Source: Candidatus Babelota bacterium (GTDB lineage: Bacteria; Babelota; Babeliae; Babelales; Vermiphilaceae). Taken from it: DNA of 64,000 bases. Numbering within the stretch: position 1 is the stretch's first letter; the number at the start of each line of letters is the position of its first letter. The position numbers were made by a program, and so were the translations under genes. Under the pieces are notes generated by a model. It ran no database searches. It saw nothing but the letters and a program-made list of their open reading frames with translations, and was not told the DNA's origin. The stretch covers positions 56,339 to 120,338 of the forward strand of contig JAHDWT010000003.1 in the NCBI GenBank assembly GCA_023382795.1. Direction: 5' to 3'. This document shows positions 41,963 through 50,561 of the stretch, one piece after another.

Positions 41963-43027
41963 CTATAAAATGCACGAACTGGTTGATAATTCTTCTAACT
42001 CTTGATGCGACGATTCTTCTACAAAAGCCTCTTTATTGGTTTTCTCAGATATTTTTGGTCTTGCTTGGTACTTAGATGGGCTAATGGCAAGAGCGCCTCC
42101 ACCTATCAGTACTCCAGCTGCCAAAGACATAACCTCTTCAAAAGGAAATCCTTCAAAAAACTTTCGTATTGAATAAATTTTCTGCTTGCATTGCTTTATT
42201 GATTTCGTCAACATGCTTTCATGTAATTGCAATACAATTACACAAGCCTGATCGCTCTTTACATTTACGATAGTTTTTCGGATTTCTAAAAGAATTTTGG
42301 TCCACGTCCATCCATTCGTGTGCCCAACAACCCTATCAAAAATCTCCTTTCCCATCGAAATACCTTCTTTCTTAAAAGCATTGAAAATGAGATCTTCACG
42401 TTCACAAGCATTAGGGGATTCTAGTTTTATGCGCTCTACACCTGACCACCAAGGTCTTGCACTATAACCATCAAGTAGTTTTGTATGAACTACTAATTGT
42501 ATGTCTTGGCGATCTTTATATTTATACAATATCTTATGAAAGGCTGAGAGCATCTTCCCGTCATCAATTTTATTTGCCACCGTCCAATCAATGAGAAAAT
42601 CAGCATGAGAAAGGAATATCATGACATCTCTATTATTCTTGTCAGCCATATCACATGCTTTTGCAAATATCTCTTCAAATTTTGTGGCGCCTCCTACCCA
42701 TATATCACCATAACCATCATATTCAAGTAATATTCTGTTTGTTGCTTCAGCTAAATGGTGAATCACATTTTGCACATCAACTTCATCTATTGATTCGATA
42801 CGAAAAAATGATACCTGGGTAGACTTTTCAGTTAATTTTTGAAAATTCACCGGCATTTGCCTCGTTATATGATACATCTCAAGGGATGAAATCGCATGAG
42901 ATGTCTGATTTCTACTAACATGTGTCTCTACAGATGATTCAGTTGCAGTCATGCCGCGACAAGATCTTCCTATCGACAGGACTGTAACACATAACATAAA
43001 AACGATACGTAATTTATTGTTTTTCAT
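41963..43027 (-). CDS. Exported degenerate AAA-like protein (no Walker A)
   Basis: 354 residues from the ATG at 43027 (AGGAAGGA upstream). A signal peptide covers about 6-25 (LRIVFMLCVTVLSIGRSCRG). The middle follows the AAA+ neighbour in order: GGATKFEEIFAKACDMADK (compare SGVKIIEEAFDKAEK), DVMIFLSHADFLI at the Walker B place but without the Asp-Glu, and LVVHTKLL at the sensor place. No GxxGxGK[ST] is present, so it should not bind ATP normally. A hydrophobic segment lies near 300-320. It ends 12 bases before the AAA+ start and likely forms a mixed complex with it. Confidence 0.6.
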   Translation of the reverse strand: MKNNKLRIVFMLCVTVLSIGRSCRGMTATESSVETHVSRNQTSHAISSLEMYHITRQMPVNFQKLTEKSTQVSFFRIESIDEVDVQNVIHHLAEATNRILLEYDGYGDIWVGGATKFEEIFAKACDMADKNNRDVMIFLSHADFLIDWTVANKIDDGKMLSAFHKILYKYKDRQDIQLVVHTKLLDGYSARPWWSGVERIKLESPNACEREDLIFNAFKKEGISMGKEIFDRVVGHTNGWTWTKILLEIRKTIVNVKSDQACVIVLQLHESMLTKSIKQCKQKIYSIRKFFEGFPFEEVMSLAAGVLIGGGALAISPSKYQARPKISEKTNKEAFVEESSHQELEELSTSSCIL

Positions 43028-43112
43028 GATTCCTTCCTGCAGCAAGCATTATTTTTAACTCTGATTATCATTAATCAGAGCGAGAGGTGTGATTTTCGTC
43101 TTTTGTTTATCC

Positions 43113-43415
43113 TTATGCATAATACCCTATATTTTCTGGGAAATAGTTATTATCGATTGCTTCCAAACATTTACTTAGTACGCAGCAGATAGTCTTTGTA
43201 GGAATGCCAGGAACATAAATTTGTTCATCGAGATTGCTCATATCAAGAGCCCTAAGAAAATTTTTCAATTCCAGATCACTATAGAACGAGATAATTTTTT
43301 CCCCTGCCGATAGTGCTACATAAAATTCGTGTACGCCCACACCGATATGCTGCACTCGATAAACATATCGATTTTCAGTTTCATAACATTTTGTGATATC
43401 TACGCAAATACCCAT
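43113..43415 (-). CDS. Small cytosolic protein, candidate immunity protein
   Basis: 100 residues without a signal peptide, starting MGICVDITKCYETENRYVY, with FYSDLELKNFLRALDMSNLDEQIYVPGIPTK and CVLSKCLEAIDNNYFPENIGYYA. The end pattern (a helix with KA/KCxEA, then Y/FP-x-x-I/M-x-Y) resembles small proteins I recall coded right behind polymorphic toxins. It starts 7 bases after the stop of the large gene whose C-terminus is toxin-like. Neighbourhood, size and lack of export fit an immunity role; this is inference. Confidence 0.5.
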   Translation of the reverse strand: MGICVDITKCYETENRYVYRVQHIGVGVHEFYVALSAGEKIISFYSDLELKNFLRALDMSNLDEQIYVPGIPTKTICCVLSKCLEAIDNNYFPENIGYYA

Positions 43416-43422
43416 AGAATTC

Positions 43423-46032
43423 CTACCATATTAATAATTTTTCCCAGTTATATATGCTATTAATAAAGTGATGCGCCTCTTTATAGGACACTTGAATACC
43501 TTCCATGATCAAACTCTCAGCATATTCATGCTTCAACATCATCAGATCAGCTTTTTTAAAGCTACCATCCACAAGTCGCTGCCACGCCTCAGCCATATCA
43601 ATATTAGGATCGAATTTTTTGATGACAAACCGCTCTCCATCATGCAAAATATGATCTTCATAAAATACATGATTTTTAATCCTCTGAATCATTGCTCGTG
43701 GAACCCCCGTATTGGCCGCAATCTTGTCAACATCAGTTGTCATTGCTCTATGCTGATCATAAATAATTTTGGCCTTCTCCTCTAATCTAAAAAATTCATG
43801 CGCGCTTATAGAGTTTGGGTTTTTTGTTCTTACTTTGGTATCATCGAGCTTCTTTTCAAGTTCGGCAGTAATCTTATTGAGCTCTTTAAGCTCTTTAGAT
43901 TGCTCCAATAACCGCAGGTATTTATGTATAGTTTTTATATGCTCCGGATCATTGGGGTCAGGCATCGGCATATGCACACAGCCTTGATTCTGCGCAGCTT
44001 GATCGCCACCACCAAATATCTCTTGCAACACTACAAGCGCTTTTGATGGCATTTGCTGCGTCAGATCTTTGTATGCTCTATGTATAAAGCGATCACAAGA
44101 TTTTTGTTGTGCATCAGAAACCGTAAAACGATATTCTATAGCCTGTATAATTCCTGCAGCGGCACGCGCATGCTCAGTGTTTGGCATGGTATGCTCAATG
44201 TACAGAGCATTATTGAGCATACGCCGCATCATTATATGTTCTACTTTGAAAATTTCAGAAGGAATGTTGAGTAACTTGGCGCGTGGATAATGCGCAAAAT
44301 CTTTGAACACTCCATTAGGCAAGAATAGAGCATCAAGAAGCTGTTTGTGCTGTGGCTGTTGATAATCTGATGTAAGCGACATTGCCTTATCTATAAGCAG
44401 CGGAACATTGGTAAGTGCAAGGGCATTATCATCGAGCATCGCATAGAGTGCATCGTGCACCGCTGGCGCAGCGGTATCTGGTATACTCCACGCTTGTTTG
44501 CATTTCGCAACAAGATGATGCCGCAAAAGAAGTGTTTCGTTAAGCTTTTCCAATCCCAACTGGTTTTTATGCAAATACTCTTTTTCATACGAATTGATAC
44601 GTTTATACAGCGGGTCGCGCTGTGCTATTTTGTAGACACCCCACTCATCAAACAAGAGATTACGCGTTTCCTTGATAATATCCTGAATCAAGATAGGAGC
44701 ATGTGACATGTGCAGTTTGACTGTCTGATCATATAATGATTGTGCGAGCTTCAAATCACCTTGTTCACAGGCATCGAGCGCTTTTAATACCAATTTGTTT
44801 TCAGGATTCTTGATACAACGTTCGCTGAATTCTGTGGCATCAGGAGCAAACCATAGCGCCCACACATCTTCTGCATGTCTTTCGCTAATCGGATGCAACT
44901 TATCCACATCAATACCGCTGTAGATCTCCGGCCACGACTTGCGTACTGTGCCCAACAGATCTTTCATCAGTGGTTGTACCACATTGGTACGACCAACTGG
45001 ACAGAGCGCACCATCACGCGTAAAGAAATGGGTTTGTATCTTGTGCGCGGTCTTGTAAAACTCTTCGTAATTATTACCCTCAAAAATTAATGCCGGAAGC
45101 ATCAATCGTGCACGAATGCGTTTAATAGGATTTTCATCATTCGTTGCCAACATCGTATTGATTGATGAGCAATAGTGCTGATACACATATGAGCGATATT
45201 CATGATCATTTGCCAATAATTCTTCGACCTGCCGCCTTGCTAACCATCGTGCCGTTTGTATATTGGCATGCAGTTCGCTTGAACGCTTTTCTTTCAGGCC
45301 AACGTAATACGTAATGTGCCCATTGGCTGATTCTCCTGCAGATAGTACCACCCCGTGAAAATTCATAAGCCCAAGTCGAGATTGGAGCGCCATGCGCTGT
45401 TCAATATGTCGAGCGATAGCACGTGATGAATTTGATCCTAATACTCGCTCGATCGCTTGGGAAATTTCTGATGCGCTCGCTATTTTTGTTATATTGTTTG
45501 CCGCTGTCGTAGAAATCTGCGGCTGCTGTTTTATTAACCGTTGCAATGATTCGTTTACACCAGGGCGACAATGTATTGTTTCAATATGTTCGCCAATGTG
45601 CGCTAGCGGCAACGTATAACCTAAGGTTGGTATAACTGGCTCAGTAGCCTCAAGTCTCTGTTCAAGATCAACCATCTGACGTGCTGCATCAATTGTCTCG
45701 ATGACCGCGATAATATTTTCTTGTGGTTTAGCACCGACATCTGCAGGCCTCACTTGATCATGCACGACCTCTATTTGTTGCTGCCCTGTTTGAGCAATCT
45801 GTAAGCCAAGTAAAGAATCGTCTTTATAACGACTTGCGTATAACAACAGCGTGCTGGCCAAGACAACCGTATGTTGCAAAATCTGCACACTAATTGCAGC
45901 CACATAGGCAACTGCAGGAGCTATACCTACTAATCCATAGTGCCAACTACACCATATGATCACTATGAATGAAATAAGAGATAAAAAAATAATTTTTGAT
46001 CGAGTTCGTAATGCGAATAGCAAAGGCTTCAT
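43423..46032 (-). CDS. Large membrane-anchored protein with toxin-like C-terminal module
   Basis: 869 residues from the ATG at 46032 (GGAG just upstream); the frame is open to a TTG at 46140. Hydrophobic segments at about 13-29 and 33-66 anchor it, and a long helical region of about 650 residues without known domain follows. The last 100 residues, from KIAANTGVPRAMIQRIKNHVFYE, contain RFVIKKFDPNIDMAEAWQRL, LKHEYAESLIMEG and SYKEAHHFINSIYNW. I recall this arrangement (HE-x2-E, then sYxEAH and YNW) from C-terminal modules of polymorphic-toxin-like and phage head-associated proteins. A 100-residue protein, possibly its immunity partner, follows at once. Confidence 0.6.
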   Translation of the reverse strand: MKPLLFALRTRSKIIFLSLISFIVIIWCSWHYGLVGIAPAVAYVAAISVQILQHTVVLASTLLLYASRYKDDSLLGLQIAQTGQQQIEVVHDQVRPADVGAKPQENIIAVIETIDAARQMVDLEQRLEATEPVIPTLGYTLPLAHIGEHIETIHCRPGVNESLQRLIKQQPQISTTAANNITKIASASEISQAIERVLGSNSSRAIARHIEQRMALQSRLGLMNFHGVVLSAGESANGHITYYVGLKEKRSSELHANIQTARWLARRQVEELLANDHEYRSYVYQHYCSSINTMLATNDENPIKRIRARLMLPALIFEGNNYEEFYKTAHKIQTHFFTRDGALCPVGRTNVVQPLMKDLLGTVRKSWPEIYSGIDVDKLHPISERHAEDVWALWFAPDATEFSERCIKNPENKLVLKALDACEQGDLKLAQSLYDQTVKLHMSHAPILIQDIIKETRNLLFDEWGVYKIAQRDPLYKRINSYEKEYLHKNQLGLEKLNETLLLRHHLVAKCKQAWSIPDTAAPAVHDALYAMLDDNALALTNVPLLIDKAMSLTSDYQQPQHKQLLDALFLPNGVFKDFAHYPRAKLLNIPSEIFKVEHIMMRRMLNNALYIEHTMPNTEHARAAAGIIQAIEYRFTVSDAQQKSCDRFIHRAYKDLTQQMPSKALVVLQEIFGGGDQAAQNQGCVHMPMPDPNDPEHIKTIHKYLRLLEQSKELKELNKITAELEKKLDDTKVRTKNPNSISAHEFFRLEEKAKIIYDQHRAMTTDVDKIAANTGVPRAMIQRIKNHVFYEDHILHDGERFVIKKFDPNIDMAEAWQRLVDGSFKKADLMMLKHEYAESLIMEGIQVSYKEAHHFINSIYNWEKLLIW

Positions 46033-46249
46033 GAGACTCCGAGAATAGTATCGAGAACTGCTTAGAGAATACTTTGCTTCATTACTTGGTCTGATAGCAT
46101 TAAACAAAATAAGACAAAACACAAGGTGCGATCTTAACAAAATTCAATATGAAACAATTGATCTGCACGCAACAAGACGTAATCGCCTTGTGCTGTTCTC
46201 GTTATTTATTTATCCTGGGCAATGATAATTTTTCTTCAAGGAGTTTGCT

Positions 46250-47536
46250 ATGCCTAACAAGCAATTATTGTCACGTACTAAACCACTATTACAAACATCT
46301 CTTGATTATGATCTTGCGCACGTTGATCCTACGATATCAGATATCATCCAACATGAAGCCCTTCGACAAGAAATAACTATCAATCTTATTGCATCTGAAA
46401 ATTATGTTTCACGCGCAGTGCTGGAAGCGACCGGATCAATCATGACCAACAAGTATGCCGAAGGCTATCCTGGAAAACGTTACTACGCTGGCTGTTCTTG
46501 GATTGATCAAATAGAAACTCTCGCAATAAATCGTTGTAAAGAGGTATTCGGTGCAGAGCATGCCAATGTCCAACCTCATGCGGGGTCCCAAGCAAATATG
46601 GCTGCATACCTTGCGCTGCTCAATCCTGGTGATACCATCATGGGCATGAGTCTGAGTGAGGGCGGCCACTTGACGCACGGCCATGCCGTAAATTTTTCTG
46701 GAAAATTATACTCTGTCATACATTATGGCGTTCATCCAGAAACTGAATTATTGAACTATGATGAAATTGAACGACTGGCTCATCAACACAAGCCAAAACT
46801 CATTATTGCTGGTGCATCAGCATATTCACGAATTATAGACTTCGCACGTTTCGCGCAGATTGCACAACGTGTAGGCGCCTACCTTCTTGCTGATATCGCA
46901 CATATTGCCGGATTGGTTGCTGCAAAACTACATCCAGATCCAGTTCCTTATGCAGATGTGATTACCAGCACCACACATAAAACACTTCGCGGTCCACGTG
47001 GAGCATTTCTACTCAGCAAAAATATTCTTGCTGAACGCATCGATCGCGCCATCATGCCAGGATCACAAGGTGGTCCCTTTATGCACACCATCGCTGCAAA
47101 AGCGGTTGCTTTTAAGCTCGCCCAAGAACCATCATTCGTTACATATCAACAACACGTTATTGATAACGCACAAATCATGGCGAAAACTTTTAATGATCTC
47201 GGATATCGTCTTGTAGCTGGTGGCACCGATAATCATTTATTCATTATCGATCTGCGCTCAAAACATCTCACCGGATTGCAAGCACAAAGCGCCTTAGAAA
47301 AAGCCGGCATCACGGTAAGTCGTAGCACTATTCCTTTTGATCCTGCAAAACCATGGATTACCAGTGGGATCCGTCTTGGCACACCGAGCATTACTACACG
47401 AGGCATGACTAGAACCGAAGCAACAGAGATCGCTCATCTCGTAGACGAGGTGTTAAGCTATCATGACAATGATCAACATCTTCAACGCATAAAACAGCGT
47501 GTTGAGGCACTATGTTTGAAATTCCCTATTTATTGA
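46250..47536 (+). CDS. glyA: Serine hydroxymethyltransferase
   Basis: 428 residues. PLP-enzyme motifs include the opening NLIASENYVSRAVLEATGSIMTNKYAEGYPGKRYY, the Lys site TSTTHKTLRGPRGA and the C-terminal TSGIRLGTPSITTRGM. It interconverts serine and glycine while loading tetrahydrofolate with a one-carbon unit, feeding thymidylate and purine synthesis. AAGGAG precedes the ATG by seven bases. The FKBP lipoprotein gene follows 36 bases later on the same strand. Confidence 0.97.
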   Translation: MPNKQLLSRTKPLLQTSLDYDLAHVDPTISDIIQHEALRQEITINLIASENYVSRAVLEATGSIMTNKYAEGYPGKRYYAGCSWIDQIETLAINRCKEVFGAEHANVQPHAGSQANMAAYLALLNPGDTIMGMSLSEGGHLTHGHAVNFSGKLYSVIHYGVHPETELLNYDEIERLAHQHKPKLIIAGASAYSRIIDFARFAQIAQRVGAYLLADIAHIAGLVAAKLHPDPVPYADVITSTTHKTLRGPRGAFLLSKNILAERIDRAIMPGSQGGPFMHTIAAKAVAFKLAQEPSFVTYQQHVIDNAQIMAKTFNDLGYRLVAGGTDNHLFIIDLRSKHLTGLQAQSALEKAGITVSRSTIPFDPAKPWITSGIRLGTPSITTRGMTRTEATEIAHLVDEVLSYHDNDQHLQRIKQRVEALCLKFPIY

Positions 47537-47572
47537 ATCCAACATTAATTTTAACAGGTAAGGAAGTATACT

Positions 47573-48064
47573 ATGAAGGCTCATTATACACGGCACATAT
47601 TATCTACCGCTCTATTGGTACCATTGCTCACTGGATGCAGTAGTCCAACGGAACATAAAAAATCGATATCAGAACCAACTACCAAGAAGGAAACTACCAT
47701 GTCTCAACGCGCAACCACTCCATCAGGATTAAGCTACGAAATAATCACTCCTGGAGCACAAGATGGAATTTCGCCAAGTAGCGGTAAAAAAGTAAAAGTA
47801 CACTACACCGGCTGGCTCAATGATCAAGGCAAGCCAGGCAAAAAGTTTGACAGCAGTAAAGATCGCAATGAACCATTTGAATTTGTCATTGGTGTTGGCT
47901 ACGTCATTAAAGGATGGGATGAAGGCGTTATGGGTATGAAGGTTGGCGAAAAGCGCATGCTTTACATACCATCATCACTAGGCTACGGCGCGCGTGGTGC
48001 TGGAGCGGTCATTCCACCAAATGCAGACTTAATTTTTGAAGTTGAATTGCTTGAAGTGAAATAA
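47573..48064 (+). CDS. FKBP-type peptidyl-prolyl isomerase, lipoprotein
   Basis: 163 residues. A lipoprotein signal with lipobox LLTGC (Cys about 22) and a short linker precede an FKBP domain (about 55-163) with [47 protein letters not shown] and [25 protein letters not shown]. It speeds Xaa-Pro isomerisation in envelope proteins; Mip-like relatives of intracellular bacteria aid infection, but this one lacks the Mip dimerisation domain. GGTAAGGAAG precedes the ATG. The 3' end overlaps the convergent membrane gene by 36 bases. Confidence 0.93.
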   Translation: MKAHYTRHILSTALLVPLLTGCSSPTEHKKSISEPTTKKETTMSQRATTPSGLSYEIITPGAQDGISPSSGKKVKVHYTGWLNDQGKPGKKFDSSKDRNEPFEFVIGVGYVIKGWDEGVMGMKVGEKRMLYIPSSLGYGARGAGAVIPPNADLIFEVELLEVK

Positions 48065-49431
48065 CTGGGCAACAAACAACGCTATCGGCCAATAAAAGGG
48101 TACTAAATAGCGACATTCTATATGGGAGGGCAATTTACCAAGCCCTCCTAGTATTATTGCAAGTGAAAAGAGCACTGCAAGATGGTTCCCTCGTCGCCAC
48201 GCAAGAAGCATGCCAAAACAACCCGCAAGAAGAAATAATCGAATTAGTACGTGCCGCAATACAAAGTCGATAAGCATAGATATTGAACTAAACGCAGCGG
48301 CAAGTTTTGCCTTCCACCCAATCAATCCCTCATAAGGAGATTTTTTGAGGAAAAGCCATGGAAGTCCCGGCAACACCCATTGTGGCATACGCCTGATCAT
48401 ATGTTTCCAATATACCGATGGCGCTTGTGCATATGCGTTTCTAAATTCATCACGTGCCTTGTCATCGAATTCTGGGGTACCCATCTGTAGGCCATATTTT
48501 TCGCCAATATAGTTCGATACAAATTCGTCGCTCAACTGAAAACCCCAAGGATTTTCAAATTCGCCCAAACTTTCTATCAAATCTTGTCCTGCTGGTCCAA
48601 CCAGTAAGCGGTGATAGGTGATCAGGTTGTACGCAAGAAAGGGAATCCAAAAAATTATTATATTGGTAACGAAAAGCAGTCCACCGCATGCAAGAACTCG
48701 ACGCCACGTATACTGACGCATAAAAGCGAAAAACAACAAACCTATGCTCATGGTGCACAACACTAAAAAGGCAGTTGGCCGAATCCACTGGAAAAGAGCG
48801 AAAAAAAACCAGTCACCGCAAGAACATACCAAGCAGCACGACGTTGCATAAACTGCAACACTCCCCACAACAATATCACCGTGGCATAATAGGCCCACAC
48901 ATCTCTGACTGGCTGCACCACCAAGGCTGTAAGTGGGAAAAAAAGAATAAGCATCAATACACTCAAAAGTGCCTTGATGCGATGAGTGAAAAATATCAGA
49001 GCAATCTGATACACGAACCATAAAGAAAGTATATACAGTATCATTTGCAACAGTTGCGCATCAAGCACAGAAAGTGATCCTGTTATCTTCCACAACAAAC
49101 CAAGTAGCACGCCATACCCTATCGTATCATTAATAGGAAATGGTAATCGTTTACCCTCGAGTTGTACCAAGCCGGCAGAGCGTAGATTTTGTAGAGACTG
49201 AGTCGATCCTTGCAGACCATCTTTTCTTACGTGTTCGACTATCGCCGCATCAACCCAAATATCATTGTATTTAGCCAAAGAAAACCCAACCATAGCATGA
49301 TCTTCTGTTATGGTGTAGTGCATATCCGATGGTCCGCACCAAAAAAATAGCGTTACACTTATGGCAGCGAGTACACTTAAAGCACACATAACCATGGTAT
49401 CGTTTGGTCTCAATGATTTATTGCTTTTCAT
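48029..49431 (-). CDS. Multi-pass glycosyltransferase-like membrane protein, frameshifted
   Basis: Two frames make one protein of about 467 residues. The first (49431 to 48763) starts [11 protein letters not shown] and has about five membrane helices. The second continues with [14 protein letters not shown] to 48029, with more helices and a luminal-type loop. The join is an A8 run at 48801-48808; one more A restores a single frame. Layout resembles GT-C (ArnT/PMT-like) enzymes that move sugars from polyprenyl phosphate, but no catalytic motif is certain. It overlaps the upstream GT2 gene by 14 bases, fitting a GT2/GT-C pair. It may be a pseudogene, slippage gene or assembly error. Confidence 0.6.
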
Positions 49432-50356
49432 TACATACTTTCTCGACAATATAGAGCGGTCGTTTCTGAGACTCCTGATATATTCTTCCCACGTATAAGC
49501 CCAAAATCCAAAGTGCTACGCTTTGCGCACCTAACACTCCTAAAATGATAAGACCGAGGCTGTTCATAAAAACAACCTGATCTCCATAAACCATACATCG
49601 ATATAAAAAATAGCCGCTCATCACACTCGTTATTCCCAGAATCAAAACTCCGCAATAACCTATAAGCCTAAGAGGAAATGTGGAGAAGGAGGTCAATCCA
49701 TCACCAGCAAGCTTGATCATTTTTTTCCACGTGTAACCAGTCACCCCTGCATGCCGATTGGGACGTTCAAACTCTATATAGGTTGATGTAAATCCTGTCC
49801 ATGCAACCATACCCCGCAAATAACGTGCTTTTTCGCGGCACTGAGCAAGGGTAGTAAGAACTTTACGATCTATAAGTCTAAAATCACCCACATGTCGCGG
49901 GATATGGACGTCAGACACCTTAGATAAGAGATAGTAATACCATCCAGCGGTAATTTTTTTCAGAAAACCGTCTTTCCGCTGAGCACGCCGCGCATATACC
50001 ATATGTGCTCCTTGTTGCCAAGCGCAAATCATAGGAATTAATAACTCAGGAGGATCCTGCAAATCGGCATCCATAGAAATAATCGCATCACCACAAGCAA
50101 CATCATATCCTGCGGTGAGAGCCATTTGATGCCCAAAATTTCTACTGAATTTAATACCTCTCACTCGCGCATCTTGATCTGCTATCTGCGCAATGCGGCT
50201 CCACGTTTGATCTTTACTCCCATCATCAATAAAAATGATTTCATACGTATACCGATCAAGATAGGGAACCAAATGTTCGGTAATTTTGCGATAGATTGGT
50301 TCGATATTGTCCTGCTCGTAATAAGCAGGAATAATAATTGAGATATAGGTATTCAC
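49418..50356 (-). CDS. GT2 polyprenyl-phosphate glycosyltransferase, ArnC/GtrB type
   Basis: 312 residues. GT-A domain: ISIIIPAYYEQDNIEPIYRKI, FIDDGSKDQTW and the metal DxD as SMDADLQDPPELL. Two C-terminal membrane helices follow (about 232-256 and 266-290, FPLRLIGYCGVLILGITSVMSG and SLGLIILGVLGAQSVALWILGLY). Enzymes with this layout put a sugar on undecaprenyl phosphate at the inner membrane. The overlapping downstream membrane gene probably uses the product outside. Sugar type not predictable. Confidence 0.88.
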   Translation of the reverse strand: MNTYISIIIPAYYEQDNIEPIYRKITEHLVPYLDRYTYEIIFIDDGSKDQTWSRIAQIADQDARVRGIKFSRNFGHQMALTAGYDVACGDAIISMDADLQDPPELLIPMICAWQQGAHMVYARRAQRKDGFLKKITAGWYYYLLSKVSDVHIPRHVGDFRLIDRKVLTTLAQCREKARYLRGMVAWTGFTSTYIEFERPNRHAGVTGYTWKKMIKLAGDGLTSFSTFPLRLIGYCGVLILGITSVMSGYFLYRCMVYGDQVVFMNSLGLIILGVLGAQSVALWILGLYVGRIYQESQKRPLYIVEKVCNEKQ

Positions 50357-50561
50357 ACTTGTTTCTCCCCATTATTGGATAATCATCACATTCTAAAGAG
50401 AATCGTCAAATTCGGAAATTCCATGGCCCCACAGGGTAAATGACTGAAGTTGAATTGCTTTGCATAGAATAATTACCTTAAAATTCATTTTTTATTTACT
50501 GACAAGAATGACGCTTACTACACTACTTGTAAATTACAAGCTACTAAAAAGAAGGTGTGGT

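Noticed and set aside
41553..42005. 150-codon open frame antisense to the AAA+ gene
   Set aside because: It covers the Walker A region of a well-supported gene in antisense and its hydrophobic look comes from the complement of Lys/Glu codons.
46149..46376. Small plus-strand open frame before glyA
   Set aside because: It overlaps the glyA start in another frame, has no ribosome site and no recognisable protein pattern. AAGGAG clearly marks the glyA ATG at 46250.
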